The notes under the pieces were generated by a model. The model did not search any database. It had not been told where the DNA came from and worked only from the letters and a program-made list of their open reading frames with translations. A program made the translations under genes and the position numbers. Positions 24,430 through 34,733 of a stretch of 64,000 bases of DNA are shown here, in pieces (position 1 is the stretch's first letter; every line of letters begins with the position of its first letter). The stretch spans positions 1-64,000 of the forward strand of contig JAGKQI010000071.1 of the NCBI GenBank assembly GCA_018806915.1. Reading direction: 5' to 3'. This DNA is from Phytophthora colocasiae. Taxonomy: Eukaryota; Oomycota; Peronosporomycetes; Peronosporales; Peronosporaceae.

Positions 24430-27400
24430 GCCCCACCTGATGCTTCTCGTAGGCTTATGTCTCTTCATGCATTGGCATGACTCGTAATGTATCTCTGTGT
24501 TTCTCGAAAGTTACCCTCGGTAACGACTTTGTGAACATATCTGCAACATTGTCTGCACTTGCAATTTTCTTCACTTCAATTTCGTGTTGCTCTTGCTTCT
24601 CACGAATAAAGTGGTGTCTGATATCTATATGCTTTGTTCGTGAATGAAATTCTGGGTTCTTTGCAATTTTCAATGCACTAGCATTGTCCACATAGACATC
24701 AGTCGTCTCTGGCTGCTTCTTCAGCAGTTCTCTGCTCATCATTCTCAAATGTATAATCTCTTGTACTAACATGCTCAATGAGATGTACTCTGCCTCAGTG
24801 GTGTGCAAAGCCACAGTCTTTTCTGCTTGACTGCACCACGACACTAAGCTTTCACCGAGCATCGTCACATACCCTGCAATCGAATGTCGATCGGGATGAT
24901 TCAGCAAAATCTGCGTCACTAAACGCTATCATCTTTAGCTGCAAGGCTACCAATGTGTTTGGTTCCGCCAAGCACTAACCCATAGTCTTTTGTCTGTTTC
25001 AAATACCTCATGATAGTCTTTACTGCTCGCCACTGAGCGATTCCTGGGTTCGCTAAGAACTGACTGCATTCCCTTACTGCGAATGCTATATCTGGCCGTG
25101 TCCCGAGCATTAGATACATCAGGGAGCCTACGGCAGCTCTGTACGGCTTTCCTTTCATGAGTTCTACCTCATCTCGATCACTTGCGCACAACTCTTTTGT
25201 TAATAGTAGCTCTGGCTTACTAGGAATCCGTACCCCATTACACGTGCTCATGCCAAATTTTCTACAGCAACTTCTCCGTGTACTTCCTTTGTGAGATTCT
25301 AATCTCTCTTTTGCTTCTGTCTCTTTGAATTTCCCAGCCCAGAATATAGTGAACAGGACCAAGGTCTTTCATCTTGAAGCGTGATTCAAGCATCTTCTTA
25401 AATTCACTCACTGTATCTGATGTGGGTGCAAACAATAGCAGATCGTCCACATAGATAGCAATGAAGCAAGGTGCTCCTTTCACAAACTTCACTCCCACAC
25501 ATGCCTCCGTCTGCAGCATGGTGAATCCGTTCTTCTCTAACCACTCTCTCAAAACTCTGTACCACACTCGTTGAGCTTGCTTAAGTCCATAGAGTGATTT
25601 CTTCAGTCTACAAGCTTTCTGGGATCTGAAAAACCTTCTGGCTGCTCCATGAATACAGTGACATCTAGTTCACCGTTCAAGAACGCTGTTGTTACGTCCA
25701 TCTGATGGACCTCATAGTCTTGTACAGCAGCGAATCCAAGCAAGAACCGCAGCGATTCGAATCGAACAACTGGAGCAAATACCTCTAGGTAGTCAACCCC
25801 GTACTCTTGCAAATAGCCTTTAATCACTAACCGAGCTTTGTACCTCTCGATTGATCCATTTGCTCGATACTTGACACGAAACACCCATCTACTCCTCAGT
25901 ATTTTCATCCCTGGTGTTCGCGGAACGAGCTCCCATGTCAAATTCTCCATGAGGGAGTCGTATTCTCCTTGCGCTGCTTGTTTCCACTGCATAAACTCAC
26001 CAGATGCCATTGCTTCTTCCAATGTTGCTGGCTCTTCAATCACTCTTGCAGACATCACTACTACTTCCAGCATGCCACTTATTCATGACACTCTTCACAA
26101 AGTCCTTTCGAAGCTCTCTCATCACTTGACTCTATCTCTTTGTCATTAAGACAAAGTCATTCATCCACCTTGGTGGCTTACTCTGACGTCCACTGCGAGT
26201 GACTGTCGGCTCAATGTGAGTTCTCACACTATCACTATCTTCTTCCTCTTTAAATACCTCTCTTAATCCTTTTCTTTCGTTTGATCGTGTCTTCTGTCTT
26301 TCTACTCGATTCTGAACGAGCTGCTGTCATTGTGTTAGGCTTCAGGTGGCTTTGACCAAACACCTGCTCGGATGCTTCGTGCTGCACTACACGATCAACT
26401 GTTACAGGTACTGATCTCTCATCCTCAGACCTTGCACGCTTCTTCAGCGGCATGTCTGGATGCTCGTCAGATTCTGTAGTACTTCCAATAGCCCCACCTC
26501 TTCTAGGAACCCCAGCACTCCCGGGCGTTTAGAGAGTATACTTCCTCTCTCGATGCTTAGCTGGTTTGGATCGATCCGCACTATACTTTCCACATTGATC
26601 GGACGTGGAATCTCAAGCGATCTTGGTCTTCTACACCAATTCCAAGTAATCTGCAGCCAGTGTCTGTCATAGAGTCGGCTTGGCTATCGACAATATGCTG
26701 CACACCGTCACCAAGTTCAATGTCTCCGTCAGTGTCTTTCACCTCGCTGGAATGGTCACCAGGAGCGTGCTGTACACTGCTGCTGTCACCACTGTTCTCA
26801 ATTGGCAGCAAATAGTTGTAGAGGTGGGCAATTTGCTTCATGGTCATCAAAGCTTTCTCCTAGAGAATCTCCTGCACGTCTCTTCTGCTGTTGTTCTTTG
26901 CTTTCGCTCACGAATGAGCTTTTTGTTCTTCTTTGCTTGCTCAATGGAGGGCAACTTCGGAAAACGACTTTCGTCGAACAGAACAGTGTGGCTGTACACC
27001 GGCTTCAACGTCTCGCAGTCCAAAAGTTTGTAGCCTCTTCGATCTCTTGGATATCCCACAAAGATCATCTTCCTGGCGCGCTTTTCCAATTTCCTTCTCT
27101 TGTCGCTCTCCAGGAATACATACGCAAGACAACCAAACACACGAAGGTGCTTTAGTGGAGGACTACTTCCAAACCACATCTTGTAGGAGATTCCGCCTTG
27201 TTTGCTCGAGCTGGTAGCAAATTCACACAGTACGCACTCGTGACGGCAGCTTCACCCCACATTTGCTCTGGCAAATTTCCTTCGAACAGCACACAACGTA
27301 TTCTCTCTGCGATGGTCCTTATCATCCGCTCTGCAATACCGTTATGCTCAGGAGTTTTTCTTCACTGTCAACGTGCAATCCATTCCCAGCTCTTTTCTCA

Positions 27401-29445
27401 CAGATGTCTTTCAGCTTCACAAATTCTTTTGCTGAATCCATGTTGAGGCACTTCATCTTCATATTCTTCTGTCGCTCAACATTCAGTCGGTACTGTCGAG
27501 ATATCTCATAGATCTCCTTTCTTTCATGCATGACAAACACGCTTACAAAGCGGCTGGCTTCGTCAACAAACACACAGAAGTAGCGACAACCGGAGTATGA
27601 GGGTGTTTGATACGGCCCCCAAGTATCTGAGTGTGCTTTTCACCGATCTGCCACTCCCTCTCTGTTCGTCTGACCCGATCCTTGAAAGACTTACGCGTCA
27701 TCTTGCTCTCGATGCACGCCTCGCACTCTCTACGCTCAAGTGCCTTAACACTGATAACTCCAGTCTGTTCCATTTCGTCACGCATGATCACTTCAAACGC
27801 ATTTCGACCTGGATGTCCAAGCCGCTTGTGCCACAAAAGAATCTCACTCTTTACATCCGCACTGGCGGCTGCACAAATTGCTGTTGGCCATTCTTCTTGA
27901 ATTGTGTTCAATCTCAAAATGTACAACTTGCTCGCTGGAGACAAGTTTGCGTGCACAACTCCACCATCACCGGCAATTACCGTAGCATAGGCTGGATTAT
28001 CAAAGTGCACGGCTAAGTGGTCTGTACCACGCATTGCAACTTGCATTCGGACTGAAAACAGGTTGAATTGGATCGTCGGAACATAGTATACGTTCCGGAG
28101 CCACAACGTCTTCTTCCCTTGATTTGTATCCACTGTGACTCTCTTGTCTCCAATACCCATGACTTGTAGCTCATGCTTACCACCGACTTCTACTGCGGCT
28201 GAAATCGGACAGTAATTAACAAGAGAATCCTTCGAGTACGTCATGTGTCGTGTGGCTGCTGAATCCAGAATCCAATCGTTGCTCTTTGTCTTCATTCCGT
28301 AGCACCTAGCATCAATTGCCATAATTGCTGACTCCGAGCTTGATCTCGAGCTATCGTCTCTGACATCATGGCTTTCTCGCCATTGTCACGCTTTCGATAC
28401 TTCCGCGAATCACTACGAGAATAGCGACCATCATTGTCCTTGCCATCTCTACTTCTCTTTCTGTCCCCGTCTCGTTTTCGGTCTCTATCTCGCTCGCGAT
28501 CTCTGTCTTGTCTTCGAGTTGGATCTCGATCATCATCGTGAAAGTCACGTCGTGATCTGCATGGCAGTGGATGTCTCCACCGTGATCCTGCTTCTCACGA
28601 TAAATTCTGCAGTCACGGATATAGTGTCTCGCATATGGCAGTGAAGACATTTCTTTTCTTCCTTGTCTTTTGTACTTTGACTCTTGTCACTTCCACGGTT
28701 TTACCTTTCGACACCAATGCTGACTCACTTTGATGCTTGGCGTCTGAGTCCTGCCCTTGTAACTGTTCTTGTCTCTCAATTTCCAAGTACGAACTCTCCA
28801 GCAGCTCCACAAGCTTATCAAACTCAAGCTCTGTGCTCTCTGCTAAAGAATGTACTAGATACGGGCGTCAAAATGTTCTCAAACTTGTCATTTAGTACCA
28901 TCACTAAGATGTAAGGCTTCAAAGAGTCTTGTAAAGGCAAACCCATGTTCTCAAGCTTCTGTGAAGCCCTGCTTCAGCTCCTCGATAAACACTAGTAAGT
29001 TCTTTCCCTTCTCGTACTTCATCTCCATAACTGCACGGGAGCTGGTGCGCTAGTGATAACTTCGTCGCACCTACGAACATCTTCCTCAGCCGTTCAAGTA
29101 CCCCAAATGGCGTAGACTCATCTTCCACTGTCTTGGAAAGATCTGGCGACAACGTCTTGTCAATCTTCCAGCGTGCATCCTTCCTGCGCTTCATGTGGAC
29201 CTTGTACTCATCCGGCTGTTCGTCTTGTGACGGTACATCTTCAGGCTTTGTGCAGAAGTCTTCCCATAGGCCTTTAGCATCCAACTTGAGCTTCAGACGG
29301 CTATACCAGCAATTGAAGTCGCTGCTCTGATCTTCCAGTACAGGAACTGCATAGCCTCTCTGTCTGGCTTTCTTCTCTTCCGACATGGTGAGGGAAATGA
29401 CTGATACACAGTAGGAACCTCCTTCGAGTCTTTGGGCTCAGAACC
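24430..29445 (-). mobile_element. Full-length copia retrotransposon (gag-pol), first unit
   Basis: Gag starts at 29386, about 60 bp inside the LTR. The protease-integrase stretch 28322-27543 is open in one frame: the Asp-Ser-Ala protease site is near 28.26 kb and the integrase zinc finger near 27.8-27.68. The integrase core continues to about 26.85 kb, then the basic linker (about 26.7-26.15). RT lies at about 26.07-25.26 with Tyr-Val-Asp-Asp near 25.43, and RNase H at about 25.2-24.46. The internal length is 5016 bp. At least five single-base indels interrupt the frame, one near 28.97 kb in gag. It is the cleanest copy and serves as reference for the array. Confidence 0.92.
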
Positions 29446-29599
29446 ACTTGCGAGCTAGGGGGCAAAAGAAGTTATATTATCGATTAGACTTTCTCAACTG
29501 TAGTGTACCCCTTTTGTAACCCTGGTTACATCTGCATATCTGTGCCGAAGAGTAGCAGCATCTTTACTGGCGTGAGACTATTCTCTTCTATCTGCAAGT
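29446..29599 (-). repeat. Copia LTR, right end of the array
   Basis: 154-bp LTR. From 29600 the sequence is unrelated to the element, so this is the outer 5' boundary. The adjoining primer-binding site (29434-29445) has one changed base relative to 22396-22407. Confidence 0.92.
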
Positions 29600-30218
29600 A
29601 TCAGGTTTTTGGTGCTTGGGAGATATCTTGGTCTTGAAACGTCGCACAATTTCGACTAACACAGTATTGTGTCACATACAAATTTTCAGTCAAATACCTA
29701 GCCAATCAGAATAAATAATGACTTTGATTGGTTGATATTAGATGGATACGGTTCAAAGTATACAGTCCAATGTCGCTAGATCGTTGCAGCAGTCGCAGAT
29801 CAAGTGGAGGTCGGAAGTGCATGTAGCCATTCCCTCGTCCATTGACTTGAGGTCTCTACAGTGTACATGTACTACATAAACTCTTTATGAATGAACTTCT
29901 ATTAACCACCTCCTTTATTAGACAAGCATTGGGATATTATTCTTGTATTATGCTAATGTGTCAAATCTCCATCTGGACGGGTGGATGTCTCGGTCGAAAG
30001 TGCTTTGAGCTCCCAGCTGTACTGGTCTCGGTGACGGTCACCGTGACCGATTGACCCGTGCTCAAGGGTGGACATCTTCCTGTCGTCCATCGTGATGACG
30101 GTGCAAATCGAGACGCGCACGTACCTTTGGCGTAAAAGACCCGACTACAGCAGCTCTCCAGTTGGAAATCAGCGACGTCTGGTGCACTGTGAATTATCTG
30201 AAGAGGAAGAGGAAGTTT
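29600..30218. other. Intergenic, upstream of the pseudophosphatase gene
   Basis: Non-coding flank between the copia array and the first host gene. It is AT-richer up to about 29950. The 205-codon minus-strand frame at 29961-30578 overlaps real exons and is a shadow. Plus-strand codons in frame with the gene stay open back to about 30099 but contain no Met, so no earlier start is supported. No other gene or repeat seen. Confidence 0.6.
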
Positions 30219-31187
30219 ATGACGACGGTCGATGTTGATCCGATTGCCCCCCAAGCAGCTTATGAGGGTGACAGGTGAGTCATTGAAAATGACATTGCAG
30301 GAAGAAGCTGATACTGACTCTGTTTCCCCCCTCAGACTTGATGTCCCCGGCGTCGTGGACAGCTTCATGCTCATGGGATCCGTTAAGCACGCGATGGACG
30401 AACAACTCATGAAGAACCTGCAGGTTTCGTGTCTTATTGACGCTGAGAACCCACGGAAACGTTCAGCACATCCAGATCTGACGGTGGAACCTACGATCGA
30501 CGTGGGGCGTATCGAACTGGACGATGATTTCTCGTACGACGAGTTTAAGAGTAATGTGATGGACGCCAACAAGCTCATTCAGACCGCACGCTCGAACAAC
30601 AAGACGGTATTTGTCTTCTGCACCCATGGCAACAACGAGAGCGCAGTCGTTTGCATCGCGTTCCTGATGATCGTGGAGCAGTGGACGCTTGAACACGCGT
30701 ACCGACACGTTCTGCAGAAACGACCAGCAAGTGCTCCACGTAAAGCTTACGTTGAAAAGGTGAGCTTCAGTCGAGTAATGTCCTCTTTAGTCGCAAGGTG
30801 TCTAACGTTTGTGATGATTTTTTACAGCTGCGGACGCTGGAATTGGAGATCCACGGACGAGTTACGCTCCGTTCCGACCAAATTGGCCCCAGTATGATCG
30901 ACATCATGCTTGGACTGCGTGGTCAGAGCCCAGTTGATGATATTGACGACCTTAGTAGCCAAGCAACGGACGGAGGTGCATCTACAATGGAGAGAGCAAG
31001 CAACATGTCCAACTTCTCAGTTGTAACCGGCCGTACGAACGGCAGATCTGTGCGGGAGACGATGATCATAGCAGAGCAGGAGGACGAACACGTAACAACG
31101 GGGAACAGCAAGGTGCATCCACATGGATCTCCGAGTTTTGGACGACGGAAGTCTAAAGCGCACCGAGTCAGTTGCGTTATTAGCTGA
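30219..31187 (+). CDS. Dual-specificity-phosphatase-like protein, catalytic Arg lost
   Basis: Three exons: 30219-30274, 30336-30759 and 30828-31187, giving about 279 residues. Both introns (61 and 68 bp) have GTGAGT/GTGAGC donors and CAG acceptors, and the frame runs through. The middle exon has the core of a dual-specificity phosphatase, with the P-loop VFCTHGNNESA in place of the family's HCxxGxxRS. Cys and Gly are kept, but the preceding His is Phe and the phosphate-binding Arg is Glu. By established knowledge of the family such a loop should not catalyse dephosphorylation, so it is probably a STYX-like pseudophosphatase that binds phosphoproteins (inference). The C-terminal 120 residues are Ser/Asp-rich with a basic end and no recognised domain. 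The start is the first Met in the open frame. Confidence 0.8.
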
Positions 31188-31392
31188 TCTTAGGTAGAGA
31201 TGTCCCCGAATGCAGGGAGGCTACTGTAATACGTAAAAGTGAAAAGACCATAGTTAAACCTCATTGAGGATCGATGTTTGCCTTCCGTTCTGAGTAAATT
31301 GCTGTCGTCTTGATCTTAGACTGCTTGAAATAGCGAGTCTGAGGATAGTTCCCCCCCCTGTCAGTTTTGAATTTGACGGACGAAAGTAAGTG

Positions 31393-32961
31393 ATGATGTT
31401 TGAAAAGAACGACGAGATGCCTCAAGGAATGGGCAGCGTCTACGACTGGGTGGGCCAATTCAGCTTCTCCAGACCGATGAAAAATACAGCTCGGGATTTT
31501 AGTGATGCTGGTGCGTTTTTGGAAATTGGTTCTGCTTCATTTTCCAACTATTGACACATTGATTCAGTGTTACTAGCAGAGATTCTTGCTCAGTTGGTCC
31601 CTGCTTGGGTACAACTTCATAACTACCCATCTACACATCGATTCCAGCAAAAGCTGAGTAACTGGGAAGCTTTAAACCGTAAGGAATGCAGTAAATGTAG
31701 AGCATTTATGAAAATACTAACAGATTCTTGGTTCCCAATGCAGGCAAAGTATTGATTCGTCTCAAGTGCGGAATTTCCGCTAAACACCAAGAAGACTTGG
31801 CGAATGCAGTGCCTGGTGCAATCGAACTGCTATTAATTCAAGTGAAAAGAGCTGTAAGATTGGTTTTGATTTCTGCTACTTTCTACAGAAACTTATGAGG
31901 TTTTACAGACAGCGAAGAGCCCATTCCTGCAGGCCAAACGTACTCAAACTGAAGCCGTCAGTATCTCTCCACGCTCTCGACCTTCTACACCGTCTCCAGG
32001 GAAACAGAAAGCTTCAAGCAGGAAATCGAGCACAAAGCTCGTACTATCTAGCTCAGAGCACGAGTCTGCTTCCACTTCATTCTCAAAACTTCTCCGGATG
32101 ATGTCTGATACAACCGAAGAATTCGAGGATATTACGAAACCTGCTCAACCTAGGAGCCGAGCTTATACTGCACCAGCCATCCAACCAACTTCTCTACTTC
32201 GAACCGCTACACCTCGACCGTTGACACCGAATTACGCGAAGCCTACGCAGTCCACAAAAGCGATGGCGCTTCCTTCGAGTGTTGACTCAAAGGCACGGAC
32301 TTCTTCGTTTAACTTTCCTCAAAAAGTGGCGAAAACTCGAGTTCCCGAAAAACTACAAGAGGACAAAACCCACTTGCCGTCGGATATGAATGAGTTTCAA
32401 GAAGGATCTTTCGTTTATTTCTTGTCATTGGAGGCACTCCCAGTGGGTAATTCTTCTGGAACTGTAGATGACCAAGCGCAAGTAGCTCGCGTAATCAAGA
32501 CATTGCCGTCGGGTGAATGCACTTTACAACTTTACCGTCGCGTTCCATCCCTGACCAACAAGACACGAAGCTATTTTGCAACGCCTCACTCTATTGATTG
32601 TTGCAGTACTCTACTGCACACAGTTCCGAACATGACATTTGATCCTCAAACCAACACGTGCGAATGGCAAAATCGACCCGATAAACAGAGCTCAGACATT
32701 CAGAAAACACCTCAAGCTACGCCACCTGAACCACTACAGGCTGTGGTGCAGCGCTACATTTACACAGAACTATTGGCTCGAGTGACGTTCACACTGGTTA
32801 AGCTTGCAGAACCGATCCGAACAAAGGAGAGTATCTCTCTACGCCAGTGCCTCCCATGCCCAAGGTTTGCAGAGTCCTTCAGCGTACCAGTAGAACCAAC
32901 AGTATTCCCTAAGGTGCAAGTAAGTCTGCTGTTCGAATTACCAGAGCGCTTCTCTCGTTAA
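31393..32961 (+). CDS. SPEF1/CLAMP-like calponin-homology protein
   Basis: Four exons: 31393-31510, 31568-31678, 31744-31853 and 31909-32961, about 463 residues. Introns are 55-65 bp with consensus-like GT/AG ends, and each junction restores a conserved word. Residues about 10-110 match the CH-like domain of SPEF1/CLAMP: YDWV, SRPMKNTARDFSDAVLLAE, HNY, QQKLSNWEALNRKVL and an Ala-Val-Pro-Gly-Ala-Ile-Glu-Leu helix. SPEF1 proteins bundle microtubules in cilia and flagella, so a role in zoospore flagella is likely. The remaining 350 residues are a Ser/Pro/Lys-rich linker and an unrecognised globular part (about 215-310). An in-frame stop precedes the start Met. A short further intron near 32930 cannot be excluded. 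The 3' end converges on laccase 1, 98 bp away. Confidence 0.82.
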
Positions 32962-33059
32962 ATGAGGATAAAAATCTCGATTTCAATCTGGTCAAGCTGG
33001 TTTGTACATTACTCGCTGTTGGATAAAGAGCGAACGTTGTTAGCTGTGTATCACCGTCA

Positions 33060-34733
33060 CTATGCGGTGGAGTTGGAAGAAGTTGAGTTGGTGAACTCAG
33101 TGCCGCAGACACTTAGGATACTATTGGCGAATGCACCGACACCTGCCGCTTGGAGTTCGTCTTCCCCTTCAACCAAGATCATCGCCAGTCCAGCGTCCAA
33201 GTGCCAGTCAATGTGACAGTGAATGATCCAAACGCCTGGGTTATCGGCGGTGAAGCGCAGGACGACGTAGCCGTGATTCGTACAGGCTCCACTAGCGTCA
33301 GTATCGCAAGGGGGGACTGTGTACACGTCGCGCTTCATCGCACCTTGGAGCTTAAGGTTAATGTTACCGGCTTGGATATCTTCGATAGAAGCTGTTCCGC
33401 TGCCAACCACCCACGGCGCATGCGTGTGCATGTGGAACGGGTGCTGTTCATTCATATCATTCACCAGAACGACTTCCACATGCTTGCCGTACTCGATTTT
33501 ACGTGCTAGAGCTATCGCAGGCAGCTCTTCCGTCTTCAAACCCGCTGCGATAGTGAAGAGAGGCGGTTCTTCAGGAGCTGCGAAGTGGAGATAATCTCCA
33601 CCGTCAATGGAGAAGTATCCAAGACCACGACGGAAGTCGAACTCGAGGATCGGGCGGTCCGATGGTACAGTCGGAAGCACGGAGATCTCGAGTGGAGTGA
33701 AGTCGTATTCTTCGATGGTCGTCGTCTCAGTCCAGTCGGACGATGTCGGCTCATCAGTATCATCGTCTTCGTAGTACACAACGGCCAAACCTTCAGGATT
33801 GAATCCGTCCCCAGCTACAGCAGCCGTTCCTGCTGTCCATGGGAGACCGTAGAGCGCTGTAGCACGAATCCAAAAGGAACCGACTGCACTACTGGACGCT
33901 GCTTTGGCCTCGACAACAATATCGTAGCGTTGACCAGCGTTGATACGCAGAGTGGTGATCTCCTCGGACGGTTGTAGGTATTCGCCATCGGCTGCTACAA
34001 CGGAGAACTCGTGACCGTCGATACTAAACTCAAATGGGGCCAACGCGCCCATGTTGATAAGACGCAGACGATATTTGTTGCCTGCTTCGAACTTGAACCG
34101 AGCGAGCGGCTGGTCCGTATTGCACTCCAAGTAGCCATGGGAAGCCGCGGCGGTGCAGTTGTATCGCCCGAGACTGTTGATGATCACGCTGTCCCACATG
34201 GGCACGATACCGGGTAACGCGTGGTACAGATCGGCGAGCTGCAGTGTGTATTCCGCAGCAATTTCTTTCTCCCAAGACTGTTTATCGTCGGCTGGAGCAT
34301 GAACGATAAGAGGCCCTCGAAGTCCATACGCGTACTGCGTGGAATGGTGACTGTGCCACCAGTAGGTACCTGCTCGTTCGGGTGTGAACGTGTAGACTGC
34401 TGATCCACCCGGAGCAATGCCACATTGAGTAATATCCGAGGCACCGTCCATCTCTTGAGTACCAAGTTGTTGGAGTCCGTGCCAGTGAAGACAAGTCATT
34501 TCATCAAGCTCATTAGTGACGGTAACTTGGACGGTTTGGCCCAGTTCGAGCTCAATGAGAGCGCGAGTGGAGACGTCGTCATTGATCCCGTATTCCGTTA
34601 ATGTGACGCCGTCACAGGCCGTGGAGACGTAGGTAACCCGCCAGTCGTAAGTGGCTGTGGAATTGTCTGCCAAACTGATGACAGCGTTGAACGCGAAGCT
34701 CAGCAGAGCAACGAAGAATGGACCGAAGTTCAT
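33060..34733 (-). CDS. Secreted multicopper oxidase (laccase-like), intact
   Basis: 557 residues, one exon. An N-terminal signal peptide (about 1-22) is followed by three cupredoxin domains. All copper-binding motifs are present: HWHG (83-86), HSH (127-129), HPFHMH (about 431-436) and HCHIDWH (about 505-511), with Leu at the axial type-1 position (GLAM). Six or more NxT/NxS sites suggest glycosylation, several in the Ser/Asn-rich C-terminal tail. The expected activity is one-electron oxidation of phenolics or similar substrates with reduction of O2 to water, outside the cell. It is the only intact member of the local family (see 36880, 38078 and 44303) and is transcribed towards the SPEF1-like gene. 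Substrate cannot be deduced; ferroxidase or ascorbate oxidase activity is a lesser possibility. Confidence 0.93.
   Translation of the reverse strand: MNFGPFFVALLSFAFNAVISLADNSTATYDWRVTYVSTACDGVTLTEYGINDDVSTRALIELELGQTVQVTVTNELDEMTCLHWHGLQQLGTQEMDGASDITQCGIAPGGSAVYTFTPERAGTYWWHSHHSTQYAYGLRGPLIVHAPADDKQSWEKEIAAEYTLQLADLYHALPGIVPMWDSVIINSLGRYNCTAAASHGYLECNTDQPLARFKFEAGNKYRLRLINMGALAPFEFSIDGHEFSVVAADGEYLQPSEEITTLRINAGQRYDIVVEAKAASSSAVGSFWIRATALYGLPWTAGTAAVAGDGFNPEGLAVVYYEDDDTDEPTSSDWTETTTIEEYDFTPLEISVLPTVPSDRPILEFDFRRGLGYFSIDGGDYLHFAAPEEPPLFTIAAGLKTEELPAIALARKIEYGKHVEVVLVNDMNEQHPFHMHTHAPWVVGSGTASIEDIQAGNINLKLQGAMKRDVYTVPPCDTDASGACTNHGYVVLRFTADNPGVWIIHCHIDWHLDAGLAMILVEGEDELQAAGVGAFANSILSVCGTEFTNSTSSNSTA

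Larger units (their letters stand above)
1..29599 (-). repeat. Tandem array of one Ty1/copia retrotransposon family
   Basis: Ten LTR copies of about 154 bp separate complete gag-pol units (about 5.0 kb internal) and 5'-truncated RT-RNase H units (about 1.7 kb internal), nearly all in minus orientation. From the right the order is LTR, full, LTR, truncated, LTR, full, LTR, truncated, LTR, interrupted full, palindrome, LTR, full, LTR, truncated, LTR, truncated, LTR, full (cut by the window edge). Corresponding LTR ends at 29599, 22561 and 15554 give periods of 7038 and 7007 bp. Copies right of about 13 kb differ mainly by single-base changes and homopolymer indels; copies left of that carry very many short insertions. 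Seen directly by comparing copies; the mechanism (LTR-LTR unequal exchange) is inferred. Confidence 0.9.

Noticed and set aside
1..29599. CRISPR-like or satellite array
   Set aside because: The repeated units are LTR retrotransposons with recognisable gag-pol domains; unit length and content exclude both.
30094..30237. Alternative upstream start with an acidic Glu-rich stretch
   Set aside because: The frame ends in a stop at about 30237 before the phosphatase domain, and no plausible intron joins it; the Glu run comes from a GAAGAG repeat.
29961..30578. 205-codon minus-strand frame
   Set aside because: It overlaps the well-supported exons of the pseudophosphatase on the other strand and crosses its first intron.
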